Positions 9,168 through 19,472 of a stretch of 64,000 nucleotides of DNA are shown piece by piece. Location of the stretch: contig NZ_CP015596.1 of the NCBI RefSeq assembly GCF_001644575.1, positions 62,001-126,000 on the forward strand, written 5' to 3'. The notes below the pieces were generated by a model that was not told the origin of the DNA, searched no databases, and saw nothing but the letters and a program-made list of their open reading frames with translations. The first letter of the stretch is position 1, and the number at the start of each line of letters is the position of its first letter. This DNA comes from Mycobacterium adipatum (lineage in GTDB: Bacteria > Actinomycetota > Actinomycetes > Mycobacteriales > Mycobacteriaceae). A program made the position numbers and the translations under genes.

Positions 9168-10585
9168 CGGTTCAGCACCCACTCGAACAGTCCGACGAGG
9201 TACGCCGCCACCGGGATGACCGAGGCGTCGACCGCGGAACTGGCGAATCCGAACAGCCGGCGGGCGGGCAACGAGTAGGTGTCCGGCGACGCGATCCGCG
9301 GATTCAGCGCGGCGACGATCCAGGCGACGGTCACGACCCCCAGGGCCGCCAGCGCCCACCAGGCCGCCGCGTACCGCTCGGTGAGGGCGAAGCTCACCAG
9401 CAGCGCGGCGGGTAGCAGGAAGGCCTGGCTCAGCAGCCACGCCTTGCACGGGGTCGAATCCCACACCCGGGCGCGCAACGTGCTGCCCAGCACGGCGGCC
9501 GCTACCAGGACCCAGGCCCACGGCGAGGCGGCCGCGGTGCCGACGAGGATCAGCGAGCCGGTCACCGACAGCAGCACTCCGGCGGCCAGGAATCCGGTCT
9601 GGTGCGCGTCGGTGACGCGGATGCGGCGTGGCAGATCCTCCAGAACGCGCAGCGGCTGGGCCGATGGTGTCGGGTCGCCCGGCGCGGGGATGGTCGGCAC
9701 GGGCAGCCGCGCCCACAGGGCGGACAGGCGGGCGGCCTGCACGGTCACTAGCAGCGCAAACACGATGAGGCCGGATCCGGTGCGGATATCGGTCATCTCC
9801 CAGATGGTGGCCAGCACCGCGAACAGCAGCACGCCGATACCGAGCACCGTCGACGCGGTGAACGTGGCGATGGCGCGTTCGAAGACGACGATGCTGATCA
9901 CCGACCAGGCGGCCACACCCGCCGCGGCGAGCAACATCTGCGCCGCGCCGAAATCGCCGGGCACGGCGAGTGCAAAGGCCCCCGCGACCGGGGCCAGCGC
10001 GGTCAGCGCCAGCGCGGTGCCCAGGCCGGGGAACCGGGCCCGGGTGGCGAAGGAGGCGATGACGGTGACCGCGGCGATACCGGCCACGGTGAACAGCCCC
10101 GCCGAGTGCCCGGTGACCACCCGGACCGCCGTCGCAAGGGCGGTGCCCAGCAGGATCAGGGCGATGACGGCGACCGCGGCGGCGCGCTGGATCTGCACTG
10201 GGCCCCAGGGGCGTTCGCGGGCGGCGGAGAAGATGACCGCGGCGTCGGCGATGTCCTCGATGATGCGGGGGGCGGCGGGCCCGTTCGGGATGGCCTGCAA
10301 CGCCAGCAGATCTCCGTCGACGACACCCACGGTGTCCAGCGTGGCGTCCAGGCTGAAGGGTGCGCCGCCGATCGGCGCGAGGCTCAGGCGCGCCGGGATG
10401 CCGGCGTCGGCGCCCTCGGCGGTGTCGTCGGACGGCAGCACGGTGCGCTGCACGGCCGGGATGATCTCGCGCAGCGGAATTTCCGCGGGCAGCGCCATCT
10501 CGGTGAGCCGCCCGGCGCCGTCGGCGCTGTGCCCGGCGGCCAGTACGGCCACCCGGACGATCGGCATCACAGTGTTGTCGGGCAT
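9164..10585 (-). CDS. eccD3: ESX-3 membrane channel component EccD3
   Basis: 473 aa. The N-terminal ~90 residues (VRVAVLAAG to DLLALQAI) form the ubiquitin-like domain typical of EccD, followed by about eleven membrane helices between residues 130 and 470. EccD dimers line the ESX inner-membrane pore. I chose ATG 10585 because GGAAG lies 5-9 nt upstream. The alternative ATG at 10567 gives TGATG overlap with the espG3 stop but has no ribosome-binding site. Starting at 10585, it overlaps espG3 by 19 bp. Confidence 0.93.
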   Translation of the reverse strand: MPDNTVMPIVRVAVLAAGHSADGAGRLTEMALPAEIPLREIIPAVQRTVLPSDDTAEGADAGIPARLSLAPIGGAPFSLDATLDTVGVVDGDLLALQAIPNGPAAPRIIEDIADAAVIFSAARERPWGPVQIQRAAAVAVIALILLGTALATAVRVVTGHSAGLFTVAGIAAVTVIASFATRARFPGLGTALALTALAPVAGAFALAVPGDFGAAQMLLAAAGVAAWSVISIVVFERAIATFTASTVLGIGVLLFAVLATIWEMTDIRTGSGLIVFALLVTVQAARLSALWARLPVPTIPAPGDPTPSAQPLRVLEDLPRRIRVTDAHQTGFLAAGVLLSVTGSLILVGTAAASPWAWVLVAAAVLGSTLRARVWDSTPCKAWLLSQAFLLPAALLVSFALTERYAAAWWALAALGVVTVAWIVAALNPRIASPDTYSLPARRLFGFASSAVDASVIPVAAYLVGLFEWVLNR

Positions 10586-11439
10586 CGGTCTTCCGTTCTC
10601 TGGTCGAAATCTCGGTTCTGGTGCGCGCCGGGAAACCACGACCCGTGCGGCAGTGTTGCGATGAGTGTGTCGACCGCGGCGGCGATGGCCGTCGCGGTTC
10701 CGGGTGCGAACGTGGACACCCATTCCCCGTCAAACGCTTTCGTGGGGCTCACCAGGATGCGGCCGGCCTCGGAGTCGATGACACTGACGCCGACCTCGGT
10801 GCTGACCCGGTGACCGTCACGGTGTTCGCCCGCGACGATCTCCACATAGCTGCGCCTGCCGCTGAACACCGCCTGCACCACGGGCTGCGCGGAGCGCGGA
10901 ATACCCAGGTATTCGATCACTTCGGTCAGGTCGGCACCGGCACGCAGCTTCTCGTCGGCGCGCGCACCCGCGCGCACGGGTACCGCGAAGCCGTCGAAGG
11001 TCGCCGCGCGCCGGCCGGCCAGGCCGGCCACCAGCACCGGCACCAGGTCATTCGGGTGCAGCAGGTCCATCGCGGTGAAGGTCACCAGGGCGCCGCTGCG
11101 CAGTGCGACCACGGAGGTCTCCTCGGAGCGACCGTCGTGCCGCGCGACGAACCCGCGCAGCATGTCGCCGTGTGCCCCCACGATTCGTAGTTCGAGCCAC
11201 TGCCGCGCCCGGCAGGTCTGCCGAATCCACTGGGCCACAGCGGGGTCGATCAGCGCGCCCTCGGACATCACACCCAGCTCGGTCAACTCGTCGACCCGGT
11301 CGGCCGTGAACCGTTCGGCAACGGAGGACTCGGTGTAGGGCGGCGTGATCGCCAGCACCCACGGAAACGAGCCACATCCGAGCTGTTCTGCGATGAACCA
11401 TGCCTGCTCGACGGTCAGCTCGACCGCATTAGCAGCCAT
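10567..11439 (-). CDS. espG3: ESX-3 PE/PPE chaperone EspG3
   Basis: 290 aa, beginning MAANAVELTVEQAWFIAE. EspG proteins are cytosolic chaperones that bind the tip of the PPE helical bundle of PE-PPE pairs and keep them soluble before delivery to EccC. Position directly after esxH and before eccD3 is the canonical ESX-3 order. The start codon follows the esxH stop immediately (11440/11439). No signal peptide or membrane segment is present, as expected. Confidence 0.94.
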   Translation of the reverse strand: MAANAVELTVEQAWFIAEQLGCGSFPWVLAITPPYTESSVAERFTADRVDELTELGVMSEGALIDPAVAQWIRQTCRARQWLELRIVGAHGDMLRGFVARHDGRSEETSVVALRSGALVTFTAMDLLHPNDLVPVLVAGLAGRRAATFDGFAVPVRAGARADEKLRAGADLTEVIEYLGIPRSAQPVVQAVFSGRRSYVEIVAGEHRDGHRVSTEVGVSVIDSEAGRILVSPTKAFDGEWVSTFAPGTATAIAAAVDTLIATLPHGSWFPGAHQNRDFDQRTEDRCPTTL

Positions 11440-11727
11440 CTATCCCCATTTGGCGCCCTCTGCCCGGTCCCGGGCGTTCATCGACATGGTGTTGGACTCG
11501 TGGGTGCCGGCCATCGCCTGGTAGGCACGCACCAGTTCGGCCATGCTGGCGTTCCACTGCGCCTGCCAGGCCTGGTAGGTCATCCCGGTATCGCCCTGCC
11601 AGGCGCCCGAGAGCGCCGCTTGCTCGGCGGCGATATCGGCGCCGACGGCGTTCAGCGCGCCGGCGAATCCGTTCATCTCGGCCGACAGCGCGAGCATGGC
11701 CGGGTAGTTGTACATGATCTGCGACAT
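11440..11727 (-). CDS. esxH: ESAT-6-like secreted protein EsxH (TB10.4)
   Basis: 95 aa with the EsxH N-terminus [18 protein letters not shown] and the WXG100 turn WQGDTG at residues 43-48, ending DRAEGAKWG. The partner of EsxG, it forms a helical-hairpin heterodimer secreted by ESX-3 and needed for mycobactin-dependent iron acquisition. It carries the YQAWQAQWN stretch conserved with M. tuberculosis TB10.4. A 26-bp gap separates it from esxG, with GGAGAATT acting as ribosome-binding site. Confidence 0.97.
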   Translation of the reverse strand: MSQIMYNYPAMLALSAEMNGFAGALNAVGADIAAEQAALSGAWQGDTGMTYQAWQAQWNASMAELVRAYQAMAGTHESNTMSMNARDRAEGAKWG

Positions 11728-11753
11728 GTGAATTCTCCTATCGGCGTGCGTTA

Positions 11754-12047
11754 TCAGATGGCGGTGTAGGTGCCGGCAGCCGCCGCGTCCTGCGCCACGT
11801 AGGTGCCCGCGGCGTCGGCCAGGTTGGCCTGGGCGATGTCGAGCAGGACGTTCACCCGGGCCGAGACCTCGATGAAGCGGGCATGCGCGGCCTGGAAGGC
11901 GGCCGCGGACTCGCCCATGTGGAAAGCCTGCGAGGCCTGGGCGGCCTGCTCGGCCTGGGCGATGGTGCTGCGCATCAGCGCGGCCTTGGCGCCGAACGCC
12001 GCCTCGGAGGCGACCAGCTGGGGGATGTGCGCGTCGAGCATGCTCAT
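11754..12047 (-). CDS. esxG: WXG100 protein EsxG
   Basis: 97 aa, [18 protein letters not shown] at the N-terminus, closely matching EsxG of M. tuberculosis from memory. It is predicted helix-turn-helix; like other EsxG proteins it lacks a true WXG and has FHMGES at the turn (residues 42-47). A C-terminal YVAQDAAAA carries the YxxxD secretion signal (Y83, D87). It pairs with EsxH. The ribosome-binding site GAAAGGAAA lies just upstream of the ATG at 12047. Confidence 0.97.
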   Translation of the reverse strand: MSMLDAHIPQLVASEAAFGAKAALMRSTIAQAEQAAQASQAFHMGESAAAFQAAHARFIEVSARVNVLLDIAQANLADAAGTYVAQDAAAAGTYTAI

Positions 12048-12108
12048 GGCATTTCCTTTCGGGTGAATCTATGGGCGATCGATGCAATCTGGGGTGTCCG
12101 GGTTGCGC

Positions 12109-13656
12109 TCAGTGGTGCTGTCCCCCTCCCGGCGCGGAGGGATCATCTGGATTCCAGGAGCCCGGCAACATGGGGTTGGTCGGCCCGTTGCCGAACGAGT
12201 CGCCGGTCAGTTCGGCCATCCCGGAAGCGGGCTCCTCGCGGCTGACGGCGCCAGTGAAACCCATTGGCCCGGCGCCCTTCTCAGACGCTGTGACGCGCGG
12301 CTCGGGTCGCGGTTCACGCGGTGCCGGATCCTCGTCGTAGTCCATGTATTCGTCGGCGTAGGCGCGGTCCTTGATCTCGCCGCCCTTCTTGCGCCGGCGC
12401 TTGCGGCGCTCGGCCGCCGAGAGTGCCGCCGCGGACGCGACCGCCGCCGACGAACCCGATGCGGGCGCCTTGGCCGAGGTGCTGTCCCGCACGGTCGGGC
12501 TGAAACCGCCACCGGGGTGCCCGCCGTAGACGGCATAGGCCATCGCCGGCGCGGCGGCCGCGGGAGCGGCCGCCGGTGCGGTGGCCGGCGCCGACGCCGG
12601 GGTGCCCGCCGCGGGCGCCGCCGCGGTCGGGGTGCCGGCCGGGGCAATGCCGGCCACCGGCAGATTGGGTTCGGCGCGCTGGGTGGCCGGCGCCTCGCCG
12701 AGATCGATCGGCGGCAGGTCGTCGAACTTCGGCAACAGCGCGAGGAACCCCAGCATGGCCAGCCCGACACCGGCCAGCACGGGTATCAGCAGCGGCGAGA
12801 GGAAGACGCCGATCCAGGTTCCCCAGCCGACCGGCTGCAGGATCGCCTGATAGGCCAGTGCGAACAGCATCGGGCCCCAGGTCACCAGGGCCGCAGAAGG
12901 ATTCGTCGCGAAGTCGATCAGCATCTGACGCAGGATGCCGAGCGGGTTCTGGAAAAACTCCAGGATGAGGTCCCCGCCGGGCAGCGATTTGATGTACTGC
13001 TCCAGGAACTGCAGGATGAAGTTCGAGTCATTCAGTGCGGCTGCCGAATTGACGGCCTGGGCCTGCGCCAGCACCTCGGTGGATGCCGCACCGGCACTGC
13101 CCGCTTCCCCGACCCCCGGGGTCAGCAGCATCGGTGCGGGCTCCAACACCGGCGTCGCCGCGACCGTCGCCGCCGACACCGCCTGGTAGGTGCTCATCGT
13201 GGTGGCGGCCTGGATCCACATCCGGACGTAGTCCGCCTCGGTGACGGCGATCGGAATGGTGTTGATTCCGAAGAAGTTCGTCGCCAGCAGCGCACCGTGC
13301 AGCGCGTGGTTGGCGGCCAGCTCGGCCAGTGTGGGCATGGTGGCCAACGCGGTGGTGTAAGCGGCGGCCGCTGTCTCGTGCTGGGCCGCGGCAACGGCGC
13401 TCGTGGCGCTCGCCTGCGCCAGCCACACCAGGTACGGCTGGTGGGCGGCGACATACTGCTCGGAGCTCGGGCCTTCCCAGGCGCCCGCCGCCACACCTCC
13501 CAGAGTGGAGACCAGTTCTGCCGCCGCAGCGGCATACTCGGCGCTCAGCGACTGCCAGGCCCCCGCGGCGGCAAGCAGCGACCCGGGTCCTGGACCGCTG
13601 CTCAGCAGTGCCGAATGAACCTCGGGTGGCAGTGCCATCCAGACGGGAGCGGTCAT
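12109..13656 (-). CDS. PPE4: PPE-family protein PPE4 (PPW subfamily)
   Basis: 515 aa. The N-terminal ~180 residues form the PPE domain: MALPPEVHS places the PPE motif at residues 10-12, and the WEGPSS turn substitutes for WXG. A hydrophobic middle (about 225-300) and an Ala/Pro-rich segment (about 320-400, [20 protein letters not shown]) follow. A C-terminal GFTGAV and PMLPGSW (PxxPxxW) mark the PPW subfamily. It is translated with PE5, whose stop lies 1 bp upstream, as its heterodimer partner, and chaperoned by EspG3. PE5-PPE4 export is linked to iron acquisition. Confidence 0.95.
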   Translation of the reverse strand: MTAPVWMALPPEVHSALLSSGPGPGSLLAAAGAWQSLSAEYAAAAAELVSTLGGVAAGAWEGPSSEQYVAAHQPYLVWLAQASATSAVAAAQHETAAAAYTTALATMPTLAELAANHALHGALLATNFFGINTIPIAVTEADYVRMWIQAATTMSTYQAVSAATVAATPVLEPAPMLLTPGVGEAGSAGAASTEVLAQAQAVNSAAALNDSNFILQFLEQYIKSLPGGDLILEFFQNPLGILRQMLIDFATNPSAALVTWGPMLFALAYQAILQPVGWGTWIGVFLSPLLIPVLAGVGLAMLGFLALLPKFDDLPPIDLGEAPATQRAEPNLPVAGIAPAGTPTAAAPAAGTPASAPATAPAAAPAAAAPAMAYAVYGGHPGGGFSPTVRDSTSAKAPASGSSAAVASAAALSAAERRKRRRKKGGEIKDRAYADEYMDYDEDPAPREPRPEPRVTASEKGAGPMGFTGAVSREEPASGMAELTGDSFGNGPTNPMLPGSWNPDDPSAPGGGQHH

Positions 13657-13657
13657 C

Positions 13658-13969
13658 TCAGCCGCCGCGCGCGATCAGGTAGGTCGACGCGGCCAGCGCG
13701 TCTCCGGCGGCGTAGCTGGCGCCGGATTGAGCGACACCCATCCCGGCGCGGCCGAGTTCCTCGACGGCCAACGCGGCGACGGCGTTGTGCTCGTTACCGG
13801 CGGCGCTGAGCCCGGCAGCCGTCTGCAGTGAGACCGGGTCGGCGGCCGGCGGCACGACGACGTTCACCAGGGGCGCCGCCGCGGCGTGCGCGGCGGCCAG
13901 TCGCGCGGTCAGCGCCTCGACTGCCGAACCGGCAGCGGCCAGTCCTTCCGGAACAACCCGCAGGGTCAT
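13658..13969 (-). CDS. PE5: PE-family protein PE5
   Basis: 103 aa consisting of just the PE domain: [10 protein letters not shown] puts the PE motif at residues 7-8, and the rest is an alpha-helical hairpin. YLIARGG ends the protein. It pairs with PPE4 immediately downstream. The start ATG overlaps the eccC3 stop (TGATG), so it is coupled to the ATPase gene. The YxxxD-type signal expected near the end is not obvious: YAAGD at residues 86-90 is the best candidate. Confidence 0.95.
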   Translation of the reverse strand: MTLRVVPEGLAAAGSAVEALTARLAAAHAAAAPLVNVVVPPAADPVSLQTAAGLSAAGNEHNAVAALAVEELGRAGMGVAQSGASYAAGDALAASTYLIARGG

Positions 13970-16900
13970 CAGCTGATTTCCTTTCCGTTGGTACCGGCGG
14001 GCGAAACTCCCTCGGGGACGAGGGGGTTCACCAGTTGGACATAGGTCGCTTCTTCGCTGTCACCGAGCAGCATCGCCCGGCCCGCCGGCAGCCTGCTGAA
14101 GCGCACGCCGCGCAGTTTGCCTCCGTCGGCCGGACTGCCCGACAGCATCACCGTCGTCGCCTGCAGATCGTTGAGGCGGCGCAACAACGGCGCGGTCATC
14201 ACCGCGTGCGCGGATCCGCTGGCCCTGGCGGTGACGATGACCCGCAGGCCGAGATCGCTTGCTTCGGCCAGCAGCCCGAGCAGCGGACTCCAGGGCCGTT
14301 GGCCGGCGTAGGGGCCGCTCACCGCGGGACCGTCCGGGATCTGGTCGACGTCGTCGATGATCAGGTAGTGGGTCTGACCCGCAAAACTCCAGTGGCGCAG
14401 GTCCGCTGACGACAGACCGGCGGGCGGGCGGCGCTTCTCGACGAGCGCGGACAGGCCCAGCATTGCCGGGGTGACCCGGTCGATGTTCGGGGTGTACTCG
14501 TTGTCACCGAACAGCGGCTCGTCGACCAGGTGCAGCCGGCGGTCGATGACGGTGAATGCGACCTGATCGGCGGTCGAGTTGTCCCGGATGGTGCGGATCA
14601 GGTGCCGCAGCAGCGTGGTCTTGCCGGAGCGGCTGTCACCGAACACCATCATCAGCGGGTTGCGCGCGAAGTCAATCGCCACCGGACGCAGATCTTCCTC
14701 ACGCTGGCCGATGACCACCTGCTCGGGCCCCACGTAGACCCTGCCGACGGCGGCCGGGCTGAGCTGGGTGGGCAGCAACCGGATCGCCGGGGCGCGCTCG
14801 CCGGGGTGGCGGGCGTTGATGACCGCGACATCGCGCAGGTCCGGCACAGCGAACAGGAAGTGTTCGGCAGCCATCGTCAGGCCGCGTCCGGGTTGATCGG
14901 CGGGCACACTGTCGGCCGGCCGGGTCAACGCGCCGACCACCCGGACATTGCTGTCATGGGAATCGTTGAGCTTGAGCTCAAGTCGCAGCCCGAGGCCGTC
15001 ACGCATGGCCAGCGGCACCTCCAGCCAGTTCGGTGTGGTGATCACGACGTGGATGCCATAGGACAGCCCGGCGTTGACCAGTTCGGTGACCCGTGCCAGC
15101 AGCGGGTTGCGGGTGTTGAAGGTATCGATGTTGTCGCGGCTGAACGCGTATAGGTTGTCGATCACCAGGAAGACCTCCCCGTAACCGTCCGTGTACGTCC
15201 CCGAAGCCGCACGGGCACCGGCCTGCTGCCGGGTGCGCAACAGTTGCTCCAGCTCGGCGAAGGTGCGCCGGATCAGCTCGGGTTCCAGCGGCGTCGCGAC
15301 CGCACCCACATGGGCCAGCTCCGCGAGCGCACGCAACTGGCCGCCGCCGTAGTCCAGGCAGTAGAAGCTGACCTCGCCGGGGGCATGCAGCGCCGCGGCC
15401 GAGAGCATGAACGTCTGCAGCGCGGTGGACTTGCCCGATTTCGGCCCACCATGGATGAGCAGGTTGCCCGCCGCACTGCCGGCATCGAAGACCAGTGCGT
15501 CACGGCGCATTTCGAACGGCTTGTCGATCTCGCCGAGCGGCCAGCGCCACTGCCGTTCGCCGATCTGGACCCGGGTGAGGAGGTCGGCCAGCGCAATGGC
15601 CTCTTCCAGCGGCGGCAGCCACAGCTGCGGCGCCCGCGGGCCGTAGTTGACCAGCTGGTCACCGATGGTGGCGATGAGCTTGCGCGGTGGCGGCGCGTCC
15701 TCGACCTCCCCGGTGACGATGACGGTGTCGGCGGCCGGTTCCACCCAGCCCGCGGTGAACAGCCGCGGCTCGGGCACCGAGTGCACCACCACCGTCTGCC
15801 CGGCCCGCGGCGGGTCGTAGATGCCGTCGACATAGGTGCTGCGGAACTTGATCGGGTTCGCGCCGGGCGCCGGCACCAGGAAGCCCTCACCCTTGTGCTC
15901 GCGGCCCGACTCGATCTGGAAGGCATCCTCGGTGCCGATGATCTGGCGGCTGATCGACGGGCTGGCGACCTTCAGGCCGATCCGATAGGAGGTGTTCTTG
16001 TCGATGTCCTTGATCCGGCCGACATCCAGCGTCTGTGACGCGAACAGGATATGGATGCGGAACGAACGACCCTTGCGGGCCACGTAGTCGAACAGCTCCG
16101 CGTACTCGGGGTGCTCGGCCAGCATCAGGGTGAACTCGTCGGCCACCACGAACAGTGTCGGGATCGGCGGTAGGTCATGGCCCGCTGCGGACGCGGCCTC
16201 GTACTCGGTGACCGAGCTGAACGCGCTGCCCTGCACACGGCGGCCGGCCTCTTTGAGCAGGTGCTCACGGCGAGCCACCTCACCGCGCAGGGTGTCGGCG
16301 AACCGGTCTGCCAGCGAACGCTTCTCGGCCATATTGGAGATGACGGCGACCACCTGGGGGAAGTGCCGGAAGATATCTGCGCCGGCCTCGCCCTTGAAGT
16401 CGGCGTAGATGACGATCAACCGGTCCGCGGAATGCGTGGTCAGCAGCGACAGCAGGATCGACATCAGGGTCTGGGACTTGCCGGAGCCGGTCATACCGAT
16501 CATCAGGCCATGCGGGCCCATGCCACCCTCGGACTCGTCCTTGAGGTCGAAGATCAGCGGTTCGCCGGTCGCGGTGACGCCGATGGGTACCCGCAGCTCC
16601 TGGTCGCGGTGCCGGGGCGCCCACAGGCTGGCGACATCGAGCGCGGAGGCGTCCTGGATACCGAACAGTGTGGTGAACGTGCTGGCGCCGGTGGCGGCGG
16701 TGCGGGCCTGCTCGGGGTTGGTATCCCAGCGGGCCAGGCGGCGGGCCAGATGGGCGGCCTGCGCCGGGGAGAAGGCGTCCGACGCGTCGACATAGGGCTG
16801 CCAGCCACCGCTCTGCCAGCGCTCGATCCGGCCGGCGATGACCTTCAGGATGGGCCGCTCCGGGTCCGAATATTGCTCCCGGTGTGGCTCTTTGGTGGAC

Positions 16901-17925
16901 CGGTGGATCACCGTCACGCCCGCGACGCCCGCCTTGTGCACGACGGCGTCGGGGTCGGCGTCGGGATCGTCGAGCAGCACCAGCAGGTGCTTGCCCGAGG
17001 CCAGTGCGGCACCGCTGAAGGCGTCCCGTTCGTCGAGGACGGGGGCCAGCAGACCGCGCAGACCGTCGGCGGTGGCGTCCAGGTAGCGGGCCGGGCCCAC
17101 CCCGTCCGCCTTGCCCGGGACGTCGGTGTGCGGCAGCCATTTCAGCCAGGACCAGTCCGCTGCCTCCAGGTCGGGGGTGGCCAGCGCGACCCCGAGCACC
17201 GCGGGGTCATGCCAGGTGACAGCCTGGGCAACCCAGGCGCGCAATGCATCACGGACCTCATCGGGCTCCCCCAGCACGGTGATGCGGGACACCTTGCCCA
17301 GATCGATCCCGGTCGGGGCGCTCCGGACCGTGCGGTGCACGTCGAGCAGCCCCCGAAGGGTGGTGTGCGCCACCGGTTCCAGGTCGATCTCGTCGGCGGC
17401 ATCCTTGACCCGCAGCGCCGTGTTCAGCGGGACATCAGTCAGGCCGGTGCGCACCACCAGGAAGTCGCTGTCGCGGGGGTCGCGCTCCCACTGCCTGCGG
17501 GTGCCGGGCACCGCGGCGAGCAGATCCGGGTCCGGGTGCGACCACTGCAACGCGGCCCGCTGAGCGGCGGCCTGAGTGCGCACGTTGTCCCGGACCACCG
17601 ACAGGTAGCGCAGGTAGTCGGCGCGTTCGGCGTCGACCTCCTCGGTGCGCAGCTTGTTGTCCGACCCGCGGTAGAGCGCGGTGGCGGCCAGCAGCAGCAC
17701 GAAGGGGAAGAACAGCATGGTCGGCGAGATCATCCGCATACCGGTGGCGAACAGCGCCACGATCATCCCGACGATCAGGATCACGATGAGGTAGGGCAGC
17801 ACCCGGCGCAGCAGTGACAGCGGCACCAGCCGCGGCAGCGACGGCGGCGCCTCGATGGTGATCGTGCCCTTGCGCACCTCCGGTGCGGGTAGGCGACGTC
17901 GAGCCTCGAAGATCAAGCGACTCAT
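13969..17925 (-). CDS. eccC3: ESX-3 FtsK/SpoIIIE-type ATPase EccC3 (single chain)
   Basis: 1318 aa. Two membrane helices (about 44-62 and 66-85) precede three tandem FtsK/SpoIIIE ATPase domains. Their Walker A motifs are GMTGSGKS (about 477), GGPKSGKST (about 826) and GDSRSGKTT (about 1096). The Walker B strands are LFVVADEF (about 591), VFLVIDN (about 918) and HYLIIDD (about 1180). As in ESX-3 generally, EccCa and EccCb are fused, unlike ESX-1. It recognises Esx and PE/PPE substrates and drives export. Its start overlaps the eccB3 stop (TGATG) and its stop overlaps the PE5 start. Confidence 0.97.
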   Translation of the reverse strand: MSRLIFEARRRLPAPEVRKGTITIEAPPSLPRLVPLSLLRRVLPYLIVILIVGMIVALFATGMRMISPTMLFFPFVLLLAATALYRGSDNKLRTEEVDAERADYLRYLSVVRDNVRTQAAAQRAALQWSHPDPDLLAAVPGTRRQWERDPRDSDFLVVRTGLTDVPLNTALRVKDAADEIDLEPVAHTTLRGLLDVHRTVRSAPTGIDLGKVSRITVLGEPDEVRDALRAWVAQAVTWHDPAVLGVALATPDLEAADWSWLKWLPHTDVPGKADGVGPARYLDATADGLRGLLAPVLDERDAFSGAALASGKHLLVLLDDPDADPDAVVHKAGVAGVTVIHRSTKEPHREQYSDPERPILKVIAGRIERWQSGGWQPYVDASDAFSPAQAAHLARRLARWDTNPEQARTAATGASTFTTLFGIQDASALDVASLWAPRHRDQELRVPIGVTATGEPLIFDLKDESEGGMGPHGLMIGMTGSGKSQTLMSILLSLLTTHSADRLIVIYADFKGEAGADIFRHFPQVVAVISNMAEKRSLADRFADTLRGEVARREHLLKEAGRRVQGSAFSSVTEYEAASAAGHDLPPIPTLFVVADEFTLMLAEHPEYAELFDYVARKGRSFRIHILFASQTLDVGRIKDIDKNTSYRIGLKVASPSISRQIIGTEDAFQIESGREHKGEGFLVPAPGANPIKFRSTYVDGIYDPPRAGQTVVVHSVPEPRLFTAGWVEPAADTVIVTGEVEDAPPPRKLIATIGDQLVNYGPRAPQLWLPPLEEAIALADLLTRVQIGERQWRWPLGEIDKPFEMRRDALVFDAGSAAGNLLIHGGPKSGKSTALQTFMLSAAALHAPGEVSFYCLDYGGGQLRALAELAHVGAVATPLEPELIRRTFAELEQLLRTRQQAGARAASGTYTDGYGEVFLVIDNLYAFSRDNIDTFNTRNPLLARVTELVNAGLSYGIHVVITTPNWLEVPLAMRDGLGLRLELKLNDSHDSNVRVVGALTRPADSVPADQPGRGLTMAAEHFLFAVPDLRDVAVINARHPGERAPAIRLLPTQLSPAAVGRVYVGPEQVVIGQREEDLRPVAIDFARNPLMMVFGDSRSGKTTLLRHLIRTIRDNSTADQVAFTVIDRRLHLVDEPLFGDNEYTPNIDRVTPAMLGLSALVEKRRPPAGLSSADLRHWSFAGQTHYLIIDDVDQIPDGPAVSGPYAGQRPWSPLLGLLAEASDLGLRVIVTARASGSAHAVMTAPLLRRLNDLQATTVMLSGSPADGGKLRGVRFSRLPAGRAMLLGDSEEATYVQLVNPLVPEGVSPAGTNGKEIS

Positions 17926-19472
17926 CAGTTTTCCCCCTCGCGACCGGATGCGACCGCGGACGACACGGCGTCATGCGCGACGAGCGCATCCGCCCTGGAA
18001 AGGGTGGGGCCCGCGGCGAACTGGGCGAGGATCGACCACGGCACCGCCAGCGGCGGCGGCGTCAGGCCCAGCGCAGCAACAGTTTTGCCGTCATCGCCGG
18101 TGTCCACGCCGTAGCGCACGCCGGTGTCGCTGACCCAGAAGGCCGAGCCAGCCGGCGCGGCGCCGGCATCGGATCCGCTCGCCTGCACGAAATAGCCGCT
18201 GCCGGGCGCCAGCGCCACCCGCTGGGCGGTCGCGCCGCCGCCGGCGCCGACCAGCTCGACGGTCCGCAGGCCGTCGGGCAGCGGCAGAGCGGCACCGGAC
18301 AGCACGCTCAGCGTGCTCTCGGTGGCGTCGGCGGGTTTGGACCAGTGGGCGCAGGTGACCGGCGCCGGGCCGGTCTCGGTCAGGGTGACCTCGTTGCTCG
18401 GGTAGGCGTTGGTGTCGATACCGCCGACGACCGGCAGCTTCGCCACCTCATCGGCGCCCAGTCGCGGCGGCTGCTGCAGGCCATAGGAATTGGAGTTCCG
18501 CAGGATCGCGGCCAGCACCGGCGAGATCTGCTGCAGACCCTCGGCGTGCACCGCGAAGTAGCGGATGGTGTTATCGGCCTCGTAGGACGCCACGACGGCT
18601 CCGACCGGAGCCGGGACCGGCAGCGGGAACCGCGCCGGCTCACCGGCGCCGGGCAGCACCGGGGCGACCAGCGGTGCGGACTCCGGGATGGCGTTGAACA
18701 GCCCGGGCGCGATGACGCGTGGCGCCGCGATATCGGTCCCGAGGCCCAGCGCGTCGGTGGCGGCCCGGTTGCCCAGATCGATCGGGCTGCGCTTGCCGTT
18801 CCACAACAGCCAGGTGCCCGCGTGCACGCCGCCGACGTTCTGCACCAGTACCGCACGGTCGGCGGGCAGCGGGGCCGCCCGCTCACCGTGCTGTGCGAGT
18901 GGCCCGGCGATCAGGGTGACCCCCGCGGCGCTACCGGAGACCGCATCGCAGACCGTCCAGTTCGCGTCCCGGGATGTGCTCTGCACCATGCGTTCCGGCG
19001 CGCCGGGGATACCGATCAGATTGCCGCGCGCGAACGTGTCGATCGCACTGCTCTTCACCGTGGTCGGATTGTCGGGACGCCCGGCGATCAACCGTGCCGA
19101 GGTCAGATTCAGCGCGGGATGCATCACGTCACCGATGCGCACATACAGCGCAGACGTGTCCCGATCGGCCAGGATCGTCGAGCTACCCGCATCCCCGCCG
19201 GGGCGGATCAAGGAGAACACGAAGCAACCCGCCACCACGGTGACCGACACCAGCGCGCCGACCAGCACCGCGCGGTTCTGGCTGCGCAGCGGGTCGACCA
19301 GCATCCGGGTGTCGTGCAGTGCCACACCGGACGCGATGCGGCGCATGACGAACCTCCACCCCGATACCTGGTGGCGGGTGACGAAACCACGCCGGTGCAC
19401 GACGCGCTCGGGGTTCTCGTTGACCGGTGTGCGCGAGGTGAACTCGCGGCGGTCCTCGTTCTGTTCGCTCAT
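17925..19472 (-). CDS. eccB3: ESX-3 membrane-complex component EccB3
   Basis: 515 aa. A cytosolic N-terminus of about 67 residues with [20 protein letters not shown], one membrane helix (about 68-89, [16 protein letters not shown]) and a large periplasmic domain with repeats typical of EccB. It forms the periplasmic part of the ESX channel. The start ATG overlaps the eccA3 stop (ATGA) and the stop overlaps the eccC3 start. Confidence 0.96.
   Translation of the reverse strand: MSEQNEDRREFTSRTPVNENPERVVHRRGFVTRHQVSGWRFVMRRIASGVALHDTRMLVDPLRSQNRAVLVGALVSVTVVAGCFVFSLIRPGGDAGSSTILADRDTSALYVRIGDVMHPALNLTSARLIAGRPDNPTTVKSSAIDTFARGNLIGIPGAPERMVQSTSRDANWTVCDAVSGSAAGVTLIAGPLAQHGERAAPLPADRAVLVQNVGGVHAGTWLLWNGKRSPIDLGNRAATDALGLGTDIAAPRVIAPGLFNAIPESAPLVAPVLPGAGEPARFPLPVPAPVGAVVASYEADNTIRYFAVHAEGLQQISPVLAAILRNSNSYGLQQPPRLGADEVAKLPVVGGIDTNAYPSNEVTLTETGPAPVTCAHWSKPADATESTLSVLSGAALPLPDGLRTVELVGAGGGATAQRVALAPGSGYFVQASGSDAGAAPAGSAFWVSDTGVRYGVDTGDDGKTVAALGLTPPPLAVPWSILAQFAAGPTLSRADALVAHDAVSSAVASGREGEN

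Noticed and set aside
7773..10733. 986-residue upstream extension of mycP3
   Set aside because: Real MycP3 starts at 9167 with its own signal peptide; the extension is out-of-frame reading of eccD3.
16177..17817. 546-codon plus-strand frame inside eccC3
   Set aside because: Antisense to the conserved EccC3 ATPase; composition and lack of motifs mark it as a shadow.
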